Part shown: piece by piece, positions 23,167 through 33,450 of the stretch | Layout of the letters: each line of letters begins with the position of its first letter | Numbering within the stretch: the stretch's first letter is position 1 | Source: Prostheceraeus crozeri | Taxonomy: Eukaryota > Platyhelminthes > Polycladida > Euryleptidae | NCBI GenBank assembly: GCA_907163375.1 | Contig: CAJQUW010003151.1 | Coordinates: 62,001-126,000, forward strand | Length of the DNA stretch: 64,000 nt | Direction of reading: 5' to 3' | Notes under the pieces: model-generated | The model's input: only the letters and a program-made list of their open reading frames with translations | Databases searched by the model: none | What the model was told of the DNA's origin: nothing | Position numbers and translations under genes: made by a program

Positions 23167-24376
23167 TGCGTCGTCTCTTCTTCTGTTTAACTAGAAAGGA
23201 AGAATTGGAGCATTAATACCTATGAAATGGATCAATGTGCTGACATCATACCATAGTAATCGAAAAATGAGCATCCATTTCAACATTTAACATGCCAAAT
23301 TGTGCGAAGTTTCAATGAATGTTATCAACTGGATCACACAGCAAAGAGACACAGACGATTAGTCCGGCAGCCAGAACGAGTTTCTGCAGGGAACGAGGCC
23401 GAAAATGAGACTTTCACAGAATGATGTATGCCCTATGTCTACTACGAATCTGCATGTCTGCCGAATTTTAGTGAGTTCCTCTTCTTGTCAGACAAGATCA
23501 AAGAAAAATACATGTGCATCCAATTGCAGTTTTTGGCTAAAATGAAATGTTCTATGTTTTCTCCGATTAATCAAAAAGTACTAAGTCTATAGCAATATTT
23601 TTTGACATGGAATGTCTTCAGGTCATTTCCTTGCATATTCATGCACCCTTGTCTATAAAGCTAAGCACGTTTAGATTTGGCGAGCCTCTTAATATCGGCA
23701 AACACAAACATTTTGAGCAACTTTATCCATATTCAACCACATTCTCACATAAATTGTCGATCAGAAGCATGATGATATCACATGCACATCAAAAGAAATG
23801 ACCTGAAGACATTCCATGTCAAAAATTATGACTCTAAGTACTTTTCAGTTGATAGGAGAAAATTAAGAAAATTTGATTTTAGCCAAAAACTTCAATCTGC
23901 CTCCCATTGGATTAACATGTACTTTTCTTTTGTCCTGTCAGACAAGAAGAGGAACTCACTAGAACTCGGCACACGTGCGGATTCGTAGTAGACATATGGT
24001 AGACATCATTCTGTGAAAGTCACATTTTCGCCTTCGTTTCCTACAGAAACTCGTTCTGGCTATCGGACTAGATGTCAAGTTCTAGAGAAGTTTGTGAACT
24101 CTTTTTCGTGCGCTTGCTAACTTTTTTGAAATAATGATCGCAAAGATCAAATTATCGAGAAAACTTTTGCACAGCGATCTCAATTCTTCGAATCTGAAGG
24201 AATCGTGGCGATCGGAGCATTTTGAAGGAATTCACAGCAATCCGCAGGCGATGCACAATTATTTTTCCTACCTTTGAAAGGCATTAAAAATTTTTGCCCA
24301 CTTAGTAAGTTCCTGCATGTGCCATCGCTTTGAATAAGTTTGCACTTCTAGCAAAGTGAAGCAGTTTAACAATCTA
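23167..24376 (+). mobile_element. M1 copy 2, interrupted by FB1
   Basis: A second M1 follows copy 1 head-to-tail. Its left end lacks CACAGAATTAGA and its right end lacks the last bases of TCTAATTCTGTG. At 23361-24069 it is interrupted by the palindromic element FB1. The two halves join smoothly when compared with uninterrupted M1 copies (22855-22870 and 27895-27915). Confidence 0.75.
23361..24069. mobile_element. palindromic foldback-type element, copy 2 (FB1)
   Basis: Arms 23361-23632 and 23797-24069 are inverted repeats beginning AGTCCGGCAGCCAGAACGAG, and the 165-base loop matches that of copy 1 (1116-1811) in reverse. The insertion splits M1 with GAT on both sides, while the two uninterrupted M1 copies have a single GAT, so a 3-bp target duplication is directly visible (element end TAGTCCGG). 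No coding capacity. Confidence 0.88.
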
Positions 24377-25555
24377 CACATCAGATCAATAATCTGTCAT
24401 TCTTTAAGTCATAATTTGATAGATGACAGACCCAGAGAGTCGGTGAGCAAAAAGAAAAAATGGAGGACAATGCACTTGTAAGCTTCTGTAATCTTCAGAT
24501 ATCATCTATGCGCAGAATGTCGGATAAAAACAGACAGCGGAGAGATTAAGTCCAGAAAATCTACCAAAATGTCTCAATGAGCTGTGAATCGTAAAAAGGA
24601 TAATTCATTCATATCCATCCCAGTTAATTTACAGGTTGATATTTGATTGCAATATTGCAGCTACTTTAATTGAATACGGTCAAAATGAAAAGAAGCAACG
24701 AACACGAAAACCGTTATTGGTCTGTGTTTCGCTTTTCACAGTTAACTCGAGCTTCCTGCTGCGCTTGCTGGACTTCTATTGGATTTCTATGGAATAAGCA
24801 TGGTGTTATCGATTTTCGACGCGCGCATTAAGGGCCCTACTAAAAAGCGAATGAGAAAGGAAAGGCCAGCAAGCGGTACCTCTCAAAATTAGCTGGTTGG
24901 TGATTCTTTCACAATGGCTACTGTTTTGACTTAGCAGATAATGAATTTAGCAAGTTTAATTGTCGTAGCTAGCTGCCACTCTCCACAGTTTATGGTGCTC
25001 TCTAGAATTAGATCTTAGAATCATTCAGGATAATCAATTTAAAGTGTTGAGAAATTTATCCTTGAAGAATTATTTTTCCAGTTGTTGAGTCAATTCGCGT
25101 TCATGTGTTTTCTTGAATTTTCATTGAATATTGATTCATGCAAGATTTAGGAGGAGATATTATCTCTGAACTTTTCTCTCTTTTCCCGTAGTAATAAGGA
25201 CATTCGTCATTGAGACATTTTGTCGGATTTTAATCTCTCCGCTGTCTGTTTTTATGCAACATTCTGTGAGTGGATGTTATCTGAAGATAGCAGAAATTTA
25301 CAATTCATGTGAAATATCTATGCATTGTCTTCCATTTTTTCCTTTTGCTCACCGGCTCTCTGGATCTGCCATCTGTCAAATTATGGCTTACAGCATGAAA
25401 AACTATCAATCTGATGTGTGAAGAGACAACAATGGACAACATGAGCAATCATCATGCGGTCTGCGGTGCCATGTGCGGCGCTGTGTCTGTCAGTGAATTA
25501 AGAATGAAAACTGTAGATTTCTATGGTGGAAATTTTTCTATGTTGCTTAGTGTAT

Positions 25556-26713
25556 GAGTTTTTTGAAATTGTCTTCATGTACGTTTGATGTCTGTTCAAT
25601 GCTGCTTAGCTTGCGGATTAGTCTTACTTTGTTTATTGGTGGCACACATTTGAATATTTTGACATGCAACGTATTTGATAGGAATACTCCACTTAGTCAC
25701 TAAAACGCCATATTCTCAAATTATCAAGTAAATTTGAAATTCTTTGATAATTCATAACTGATATTTCGAATTCCATTTATTAATTATTATTATTGTTAAT
25801 TAGCTATAATTTAATTTCCATGGTCTACATTTACAAAAGATATCGAGGAAACAAGAAATAATTGCTGAACTTTTTGCTTGGCCAAGACTCATTTTCAAAT
25901 GCTGATGGGAAACAGTGGATAAAAGTTGCAACTAGTAACAAAAATAATGAGCGTAACCTCCACTTGTTGCCGGTTTTTAAAAAGTTTAATTTTCCAGTGG
26001 ACTATTGCTTGACTGATTATGTTGATAATTTCTAGAGTTTCAAATTTCTTACTTATTACAAAACAAAAGCCCAACTTGAATATTCATTTACTTCTCATAC
26101 GAATTCATAATTGGTGAATTTATGAAATGCTAAAAAGTCACGAACTGTATTAGTTTCAACTTGTCGTCGAATAGGTTAATTACTAATTGTAAACATAAAG
26201 AATTTCCCAGAAGCTGTTGTTCAAATCGTCATATGTGACGATTTTTGTTAGATTATTTTTCAGAATCACACTGCAAAAGATATTGGATATTAAAGTCAAA
26301 TGAAACTGACTTCAAAATTAAATTCCCCACAGTCATATTTCAAACAAATAGACATTTCGGCCGACTTGGCATTGACAATGAGGACATTGTTGTATTAATG
26401 CTCACCACGAAAATCTGATTATGTTCCCTATCTAAGCTCATCATTTGTAAGACAGGCTACTACAGAATGAAAAATAGTTGATGATTAACAGATATGTCAC
26501 CATAAGTTCATCCGTTGGTTCTGAAGGAAGGCCAGATGCAGAACATGTTGTGCCTCAAAAATGACTCAAATGTTCGAACGTCTTACTTATTTCGTGAGTG
26601 GCATTACTATGACAAATTATTCCACACAAGGCATCGACAACACATTGATGAAATATGTTGTGATAATGTGTCCAGCTACCAACACCAAGACCCTTGAGTT
26701 CAGCGGACATATA

Positions 26714-26750
<37 letters not shown>

Positions 26751-27462
26751 CGTATGTCAGATGGAAATTAAGCACCGGTATGGATAGTTTCTAAATGCTG
26801 ATATTTACCTTATATGTATAGGACAATCTTTGAATTCTGATTATGCTCTGATTAATTTCTAAGCGACAATTTTGAGGACTGTTTAATTCCGGCCGAAATA
26901 TGTGCTGAGTAGCTGTATACTTATAGTTCATTTGATTATATGCAAATCTACCCCCAACCACCATTCGGGCCAATATTTTTGTTGATGTTTAAGGCTATGT
27001 ACAGGAAGAACTTCAATTTTTCTGGCATTGTGTAAAAATAAGCGGATCACTCCTTTTTATTGGCGATTGTGAAGTTATGTACAAAATAAAATTGAATAAG
27101 GTAAAAACCTCGGCGCTTTGTGTTGCAGACACATCAAATGGTGGGACCTTGCAGTCATCAATACACCGCATTTAATAGCATTGAGACCGAGATTTGTCAA
27201 TATCGCTAGAAGTTCGGTAGTTCGTACTTGGGGTTCATAGCGGGTTTTAAGTGTTGCGTGTTCAAAGTAATAGATATAGGTTAATAGACTTCATATCTAT
27301 GGTGAAATTTCAAGCACAGGAGGTAGTAGCTCAAACACGTACATGAACATGTAACACAATGAGAGGAATGAAATGTCATAGACAGTTATGAAATGTGAAT
27401 GTAGCTGTCAAAACGCAGAAGTTGAAAAATGTTCAAATAGAGACAATCTGATTGGATGTGTT
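25556..27462. other. no gene recognised; (TA)n microsatellite
   Basis: AT-rich DNA without supportable coding regions. A (TA)n tract lies at about 26709-26745. Confidence 0.5.
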
Positions 27463-27520
27463 CACAGAATTAGATTGTTTAATCGTATCACTTAGAAGAG
27501 ACGACCTGTCTAATTCTGTG
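27463..27520. mobile_element. miniature M1 deletion derivative
   Basis: Only 58 bp: CACAGAATTAGATTGTTTAA at the left and the inverted TCTAATTCTGTG at the right, with the middle of M1 deleted. The retained left end matches M1's right terminus and the retained right end matches its left terminus (inverted orientation). Confidence 0.65.
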
Positions 27521-27702
27521 GATGTGATAGCTATGACTAGGAAGATCTGTGAATACTATAATAAAGAATTCTTTATCACTCTTTATCAATTCTTAATATT
27601 CACAGACATCTTTGTTATGACGTTGCATTGCAATAACTTCTTGAATGGTTAGCCTGAGCACATGTACAATGCACATGTTTGCGTTCGGTGATGTGATACG
27701 GC

Positions 27703-27950
27703 CACAGAATTAGTCAGGTTGTCTCTTCTTCTGTTTGACTAGAAAGGAAGCATTGGAGCATGTAACGACATTGAAATGGCACAATCTGCTGACATAATAC
27801 CATAGCAATCCAACAATGACCAGCTAGTTCAACATTAAACACGCCAAACTGTGCGAAGTTTCAGTGACTTATCAACCGGATCACACAGCAAAGAGACACA
27901 GTCGATGTCAAGTTCTACAGAGAAGCTTGTGAACGTTTTTTCGTGCGCCT
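27703..27950 (+). mobile_element. M1 partial copy
   Basis: Begins CACAGAATTAG and follows M1 to about the middle (TTTTTTCGTGCGCCTG), where similarity stops. It is uninterrupted at the FB1 insertion point (CAGTCGATGTCAAG), giving an empty site for FB1. Confidence 0.75.
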
Positions 27951-28178
27951 GTCAATCATTTAATCCGTTAAGTTCACTTCACTAATTCAATTAGCTTCAC
28001 TAATTCTGCAGTCAATAGCATTGTCACTTTTGTCCATGATATATATGTTCAGATCGTCAATTGACGGAACATGCTCGCCCACTTGAAATTTACAGAAGTG
28101 CTGTCAGTGGCATCATGGGTCGGTTTGTTTGACCCACAAAGATAAATTGTTTTGTTTGAGTCGGGTCTAGACACAGAA

Positions 28179-28180
<2 letters not shown>

Positions 28181-28204
<24 letters not shown>
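28181..28204. repeat. (TA)n microsatellite at PLE edge
   Basis: A pure AT dinucleotide run close to one edge of PLE B. A similar run (30384-30412) sits at the other edge. Confidence 0.9.
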
Positions 28205-28211
<7 letters not shown>

Positions 28212-28292
28212 GGTCAAATGCAAATGCTATAAATAATACAAAACATAAACCTACGGAGAATCAAAACTCAAAATTAACTTAGACGCCAATCG

Positions 28293-28322
28293 ATTTCTGC
28301 CGTCTACGACGGCTTCTCAAGG
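28293..28322 (-). ncRNA. hammerhead-like hairpin of PLE B (decayed)
   Basis: In sense orientation, CCTTGAGAA is followed by a perfect 6-bp stem GCCGTC-GTA-GACGGC and then AGAAAT. This resembles a hammerhead core (CUGANGA, stem II, GAAA) with a changed first box. The hairpin partly repeats in the inverted arm at 30311-30320. Hammerheads are known in PLE terminal repeats. Activity is unlikely as written. Confidence 0.4.
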
Positions 28323-28425
28323 CAAACTGATGTATTGTAACCAAATACAAAATATTGAAATCAATGATATCAAAGCTAACGAAGACGTACATGGTATATA
28401 GTGTGGTAAAAATAAAAAGACTAAA

Positions 28426-29721
28426 TTACATAGAATTCAAAGTAGGACCAAATAAGTTGATGAAATATCTTTCTTTCATCTCTCGATCTATGCGAGTGGA
28501 TGTTGGCGGCAGCTGAAAGAAAGGTGCAGCAGTAAACCTCCCTTCTCCACACGTTGAAATATGATGGCTCACTTTCAACTTAGCATATTGGCGGTTGTTG
28601 ACGTGCTGTCGGTGGAGGGTTATACGGTTGCGGAATGAGTTACCCGTTTGGCCTATATAAAATTGATCACATTTCGTGCAGGCTAACTTATAGATCACAT
28701 TCGAAGATCGGCAGTCCATATTACTTCTTATATTGAAAGATGTCGCATTAAAAGTTATTCGTTTACCCGTAGTCAGTATAGTGCAACACTTGCAGCGGGG
28801 TTCTTCGCAATGTCGAATTCCGTAAATTGTTTTCCGATTGTTCTTCGATAGTGTTGATAAAAGATTCGCCGGCTGACTATTTAGTTTCATTATATTCATA
28901 TTCGTGAAAAGCTGTAATACATTGATTGCACTCGACACTGGACGTACTATCTTTTCAAATATCCGGGGATTGTTAATATTGTGTTCTTGAATGAATGGTA
29001 TCATTTTCTTATGTTGTTTTGGTTTTACGATGTTGTTTTCCGCTCGTTTAACAGCATCATCAATTAACTGAATTGGATACTTTAATGCGAGTAATCTGGT
29101 TTTCAGTTCTTTATAACGAAGCAATCTTGTATTCTTGTCAGAGACAATCATTTTTATTCTACGGGCAAGGTTGTAGGGTATATTTTTCAAGGTATGACGT
29201 GGATGAGCGGAATCAAACGGCACGTAGGACATTGTATCAGTCTCTTTTCTGAAAATGTCAGTACTAATTCGTAGAGAGAAAGGATTGATAGTGACAGAAA
29301 CATCAAGAAAGTCCATTTTGTGGATATTCATGCTCATTGTAAATCTAATAGCAGGATCTAAATTATTCAGTAACTCATAGAATTCCATGTAATTCCCATA
29401 ATCTGAATCCCAGATAAGCCAGCAATCATCCAAGTATCTTGTCCACGAATCAATTATAGCAACCGCATTGTAGGGGAACAATTCCGTGACCTTAGCATAT
29501 AAAGTTTCTTCTAGGAATGCCATTACCAAGGTGGCGTAGGTTGGAGCCACCTTGGTGCCCATCGCTGTGCCAGATAGCTGCAGGTATACTTCATCCTCGA
29601 AAGAGAAATAATTATTTTTCAGTATGAAATTCATAGCCTCTATAATGAATGAGGCATTAATTCGATTAGGTAAGGAATCTGCACATTTATGAAGCCAGAA
29701 CTGTAATGACCGCAGACCCAA
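28426..29721 (-). CDS. PLE B polyprotein: RT motifs B to thumb plus GIY-YIG endonuclease
   Basis: 431 codons. RT motif B is GTAMGTKVAPTYATLVM (about 51-67), motif C is RYLDDCWLIW with YLDD at 96-99, then MDFLDVSVTI, followed by a long thumb/linker. The linker has the Cys-rich block CEEPRCKCCTI, and the GIY-YIG domain VIYKLACTKCDQFYIGQTG leads into NRITLHRQHV near the C-terminus, which ends ...INLFGPTLNSM. This is the canonical PLE order with C-terminal nuclease. Motif A lies in the neighbouring frame upstream, so the protein is split only by the frameshift at about 29740. Confidence 0.93.
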   Translation of the reverse strand: MGLRSLQFWLHKCADSLPNRINASFIIEAMNFILKNNYFSFEDEVYLQLSGTAMGTKVAPTYATLVMAFLEETLYAKVTELFPYNAVAIIDSWTRYLDDCWLIWDSDYGNYMEFYELLNNLDPAIRFTMSMNIHKMDFLDVSVTINPFSLRISTDIFRKETDTMSYVPFDSAHPRHTLKNIPYNLARRIKMIVSDKNTRLLRYKELKTRLLALKYPIQLIDDAVKRAENNIVKPKQHKKMIPFIQEHNINNPRIFEKIVRPVSSAINVLQLFTNMNIMKLNSQPANLLSTLSKNNRKTIYGIRHCEEPRCKCCTILTTGKRITFNATSFNIRSNMDCRSSNVIYKLACTKCDQFYIGQTGNSFRNRITLHRQHVNNRQYAKLKVSHHISTCGEGRFTAAPFFQLPPTSTRIDREMKERYFINLFGPTLNSM

Positions 29722-29722
29722 C

Positions 29723-30310
29723 TCATGGGGGATCGATGTGTATAAAAGAAACGACGTCGAAGGTAAGCATGAGAGAATTCTTTTTAACTGATTTTGGTAA
29801 GCATTGGATAAAATGATGCGTATCTCGGCAATAACTCTTGACGGAAGGTATAAAAAGTTTCATAATTTCATCTATGAAATTGCTCAATGTACTAGTTGGT
29901 GCAAACCGACAGGACACAATAGGTCTAAATTTAAGATCTGATGGTACCTGTGACTCTATACTGCCCAAATTATCTGGTTTAAGCTTGGAAAAGTAGTTTA
30001 TGTGTTTGTGAAGTTTGGGTAAACCGTAGAGGAATGGTAATTTTTGATGGAATTTAGTCAAAAAATCATATTCTTTTGCTGTAAAGGAACTACGATACTT
30101 CTCGCATAATTTCAAAAGTAGTTTTTGAGTAGTGTAGACATCATGATTTTCGATCTTCAGATAAGTGTTCGGATCCGATAAATGTTCATCTAAAATTCTA
30201 ACTTTGTAAAACGAATAATCCAATATTACCATGGCACTACCTTTATCCGCTGAGGTAAAGTGAAGGTTAGATTTGCTACGTAATAATCGAATTGCATTGC
30301 GTAATAATTT
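29723..30310 (-). pseudogene. PLE B polyprotein: N-terminal RT part
   Basis: Reads from SADKGSAMVILDY (the PLE DKG motif) through FLYGLPKLHKH and FRPIVSCRFAPTSTLSNF to LMLTFDVVSF, where motif A is cut: one extra T in the TTTT run near 29740 turns the expected continuation out of frame. In the shifted frame YTSIPHELGLRSL follows without loss. The upstream open frame starts at the inverted repeat, so residues before DKG are missing. Confidence 0.88.
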
Positions 30311-30380
30311 CGTAGACGGCAGAAATCGATTGGCGTCTAAGTTAATTTTGAGTTTTGATTCTCCGTAGGTTTATGTTTTG

Positions 30381-30383
<3 letters not shown>

Positions 30384-30412
<29 letters not shown>
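30384..30412. repeat. (TA)n microsatellite between PLE B and the ORF1 copy
   Basis: A pure AT run directly outside the right inverted arm of PLE B and directly before the direct repeat that bounds the ORF1 segment. Confidence 0.9.
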
Positions 30413-30416
<4 letters not shown>

Positions 30417-30490
30417 AGGTTGAAAATTCAAAATGGCGAATAAATATATAACAGAAAAGTCACCAAATGAAAAAACAGTCAAAAACACTG

Positions 30491-30535
30491 GGTTCATCCC
30501 TACCGGCATCGTCCATTTCATGGACTTCTCAAGGG
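30491..30535 (-). ncRNA. hammerhead-like hairpin in the ORF1 segment (decayed)
   Basis: Sense strand: CCTTGAGAA, then a perfect stem GTCCAT-GAA-ATGGAC (30511-30525), then GATGCCGGTAGGGATGAAC. The layout matches the hairpin at 28293-28322 with the same CCTTGAGAA box, but the GAAA box is GATG. Independent stems with a conserved layout suggest a structured RNA. Confidence 0.4.
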
Positions 30536-30615
30536 ATTAATGAATATGTATATTTTGAAATATCAGAGCACAAGTTAGTTACATAGCCTTTAGTAATGAT
30601 AGACATGAACTTGGA

Positions 30616-31715
30616 TTAATAAAATTCCCTATGTTTAGATGTGTGTTGTTGATAACAGGAGTCCATTTCTCTATGATAGTTTCTATCAAAATATAGGCCT
30701 AACCTTTTTCCAGCATTACTCCCATTCCTTCTATTGACATTCCTCCATTGATTTTCATTATTGATTGGTTCCTCTTTCCAATTGTTGCGATTAGAATACA
30801 TTCCATATTGAGTATTAAAGTGATAGTTTCTTCTACTAGTTTGATTAATTTGGCCTTTTATTTGAATATTGAGGTTTTGAACATTGATTGATCGATGAAT
30901 ATTTTTGATGATTATCAATTTTTATGAGATGCTTGTCGGAAGTAAAAAATCAAATTTATTTTCCCAAATTATTTGACTGTTTATCACTTCTGCATGTATT
31001 AGTTGTTTCCACTCATTTTCTTTTAGTTTAGCTTCTTCATGGTCAAAATTGGTATTAAAATGTTCAGTCATTTCAGCATCAATATTTTCTACAGTTTTAA
31101 TTTTGTCTGCTAATAATTTCAATCGTTTTATTTCAGACTCACAGTTTTGAATATACAATTCCATTTTCAGTTTCTTCTCCTGATCACAAATCTGGGGTCC
31201 AATATTTTTAAAGAATTTTCTTGGTATTCTGGGTGTACCTTCTTGTAGGGCTGCATCGTATATCTCAGCGATGGAGTTATTTCCCATAGCCTGCCTCATA
31301 AATAGAAAACTTTCTTTGTGACAATTTTTTGATCCAATCCAATTTTGGAGTGTTCATATTCCTGACCTCTTTTGATAATTCATTGACTTCGAATTCCATT
31401 TCACTTTGTAAAAATTTATTATTTCTGACATGCATTACCTTTTCCATTCTCGTTCTTAACATTACTCAGTTTCTCTTGAATCGAATGTAAGTTGTTGTTA
31501 AGTCCTCTAAACATTGAAATAAGCATATCAATCTTGTTATTCAAATTTTCAAATTTATTATATCCTTGTCCATTATATTTCGTGATTAAAATGTCCAACT
31601 TATTATTCAAAATTTCAAATTTGGTATTCATACATTGTGCTCCTTCCCTTGTGTTTGATGGTCTCCATCTGGTGTCCATTTTGATCAAGTATATAAGAAA
31701 AGATTGAAAATTCAA
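30616..31715 (-). pseudogene. coiled-coil ORF1-type protein of a PLE (broken)
   Basis: Four successive frames on the minus strand: 31419-31715, 31277-31462, 30922-31299 and 30616-30918. They read as one decayed protein: repeated N..FE.LNNK.D.LI segments at the start, KKLSQRKFSIYEAGYGK, then a helical part with IPRKFFKNIG, ESEIKRLKLLADKIKTVE and INSQIIWENKFDFL, and an Asn/Arg-rich tail (SNRNNWKEEP). The E..I..LK..AD.I and SQ.IW..K..FL pattern resembles ORF1 proteins that precede RT in many metazoan PLEs. That assignment is from memory of the family and unverified. Confidence 0.45.
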
Positions 31716-31748
31716 AATGGCAAATAAATATATAAAAGAAAAGTCGAA

Positions 31749-31803
31749 TTTCGAATATTCTTATATTTCTTATATATATAATATATGAAATATCATAAAA
31801 ATA
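31749..31803. other. AT-rich spacer
   Basis: TATA-rich sequence between the direct repeat and the next interspersed repeat. No feature. Confidence 0.5.
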
Positions 31804-32105
31804 TCTTTATCTGAAGTTGACTAGAATGGAGATTGACTCAAGGTCGCGGCATATCCGGGGAAACTAAGTTGGAGCATGAACCACCAATAAAAAGCTTAGA
31901 ATTGCACATGTGACGGATTCTAAGCCAATGATGCAGCCGGTGACAATAGTATCTAGGTGAAAGTCCGCGCGATTTTCGTGCCGCTATTGTGTATTGCATG
32001 AAGCTTTACTTCCATTCTAGGGGTTATATTGTCATCGATTTCTATGGGTCTAGAGATGACTTTCCTCAGTATTGATGGTCATGGCTAGAACTACATAGCC
32101 TCGAG
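31804..32105 (+). repeat. uninterrupted copy of the repeat split at 14.65/20.80 kb
   Basis: Matches 14446-14653 and then, without a break at AAGCTTTACTTCCATTC (32001-32016), 20804-20870. It therefore provides the pre-insertion state for Tc1 and LINE 2. No coding capacity recognised. Confidence 0.8.
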
Positions 32106-32524
32106 AGGCAAGAAAATCAATTTTACATAGAACGTAATGCAAATTCAAGACTGAATTCTGACGAACCAGAAGATTGACACCACATTAAAACGACACAATC
32201 AGCAAATTTAGATCGTGAAGAGTAGAACGGTATGAATATCCATTTGACGAATTTATCACGGAGAGAAATTGAATTAAAGATGCGTACTTTTCACTGGACA
32301 GGGCTGCCTGCAATCTGACCGTTGAAGACAGTGGGTCTTCTAATAAGAGCTGCTTCTGCAAGGCGCGTGCTTTGCCAATCACACAAGCCAAAGAGAGATG
32401 AATATCTGTCAATCTCTATCGCTTGCTAGCAATGTAAACAATGGCTGAGATAGGATTATGTTCGCTCTAGGCTAACTCACACGCAGATGAATATATCTCT
32501 GTGGTTTGACCGATGTAGAAATCA
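32106..32524. other. unassigned; 75-codon frame on minus strand
   Basis: Only an unrecognised open frame at 32185-32412 (-), SLACVIGKARALQKQLLLED and following. It has no known motif and no clear splice sites, and is probably fortuitous. Confidence 0.3.
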
Positions 32525-33450
32525 CCGCAGAATTAGATTGTTCAAGCATGTCACTTTTCTAGAAATGCAAACTGATTCAAAGCGATGGCACATGCAGGAA
32601 CTTTCTAAGTGGGCAAATAGAAATTTTTAATGCCTCGTGTTAAATTTTTGAATGCAGATTCGTAGTAGACATAGGGCATACATCATTCTGTGAAAGTCTC
32701 ATTTTCGGCCTCGTTCCCTGCAGAAACTCGTTCTGGCTGCCGGACTAATCGTCTGTGTCTCTTTGCTGTGTGATCCAGTTGATAACATTCATTGAAACTT
32801 CGCACAATTTGGCATGTTAAATGTTGAAATGGATGCTCATTTTTCGATTACTATGGTATGATGTCAGCACATTGATCCATTTCATAGGTATTAATGCTCC
32901 AATTCTTCCTTTCTAGTTAAACAGAAGAAGAGACGACGCACACAGAATTAGATTGTTCAAGCGTGTCACTTTTCTAGAAATGCAAACTGATTCAAAGCGA
33001 TGGCACATGCAGGAACTTACTAAGTAGGCAAATAGAAATTTTTAATGCCTCACAGATAGGAAAAATAGTCGTGCATTGCTTGCGGATTGATGTGAATTCT
33101 TTTAAAATGCTCCGATCGTCACGATTCCTTCAGATTCGAAGAATTCAGATTACTGCGCAAAAGTTTTCTCGATAATTTTGGTCCTTCCGATCATTATTAC
33201 AAAATACAGCAGGCGCACGAAAAAACCTTCTTTGTAGAACTTGACATCGTCTGTGTCTAGTTGTTGTGTGATCCGGTTGATAGCAGACACTGAAACTTCG
33301 CACAGTTTGGCGTGTTTAATGTTGAACCAGCTGGTCATTGTTGGATTGCTATGGTATTATGTCAGCAGATTGGCCATTTCAATGTCGCTACATGCTCCAA
33401 TGCTTCATTTCAAGTCAAACAGAAGAAGAGACGACCAGTCTAATTCTGTG
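32525..33450 (-). mobile_element. inverted composite of two M1 elements with an FB1 fragment
   Basis: Read on the minus strand this is M1 (33450-32941, complete inverted ends), then a second M1 (32940-32525) interrupted at the same base by FB1. Only the first 94 bases of FB1 are left (32747-32654), fused to the far half of M1. The stretch 32654-33450 is nearly identical to 22665-23454 in reverse, apart from small indels (about 10 bases near the outer end). Because even the M1-M1 and M1-FB1 junctions agree, the two loci descend from one composite, not from separate insertions. Confidence 0.85.

Larger units (their letters stand above)
22531..25555. mobile_element. large palindromic element, left arm split by nested insertions
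   Basis: The left arm is 22531-22660 plus 24377-24583, and the right arm is 25205-25555. Read in reverse complement, the right arm matches both left pieces in sequence (shared words TTTCCACCATAGAAATCT, CACCGCAGACCGCATGATGA and ACACATCAGAT). The left arm is therefore one 340-base arm cut by the 1.7-kb insertion at 22665-24376. The loop is about 24584-25204. No transposase is encoded. The superfamily is unknown. Confidence 0.8.
28233..30386 (-). mobile_element. PLE B: Penelope-like element with RT and GIY-YIG, inverted ends
   Basis: The minus strand encodes, from 30310 to 28426, an RT-GIY-YIG polyprotein starting at the DKG motif (5'-truncated). The element is bounded by inverted repeats of about 76 bases (28233-28309 and 30310-30386), each joined to an (AT)n tract outside. 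The inner side of the left repeat holds a hammerhead-like hairpin (28293-28322). Of the PLEs in the window this is the best preserved, with only one frameshift recognised. Confidence 0.92.
30413..31748 (-). mobile_element. PLE-associated ORF1 segment flanked by direct repeats
   Basis: Direct repeats of about 50 bases (30413-30463 and 31697-31748, sharing TTGAAAATTCAAAATGGC) bound a segment coding on the minus strand for a coiled-coil protein (next entry). Just inside the downstream repeat is a hammerhead-like hairpin (30491-30535). Order, orientation and hairpin suit a PLE ORF1 with its pseudo-LTRs, lying upstream of PLE B but perhaps from a separate insertion. Confidence 0.6.

Noticed and set aside
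26709-30412. AT tracts and regularly spaced repeats considered as a CRISPR-like array
   Set aside because: They are simple dinucleotide microsatellites in an animal genome. No unique spacers between conserved repeats.
22769-33338. Identical 62-codon frames at 22769-22957 (+) and 33150-33338 (-), suggesting a conserved small protein
   Set aside because: Both lie inside copies of the M1 element that are nearly identical at the DNA level beyond the frame. Identity reflects duplication, and no protein motif is present.
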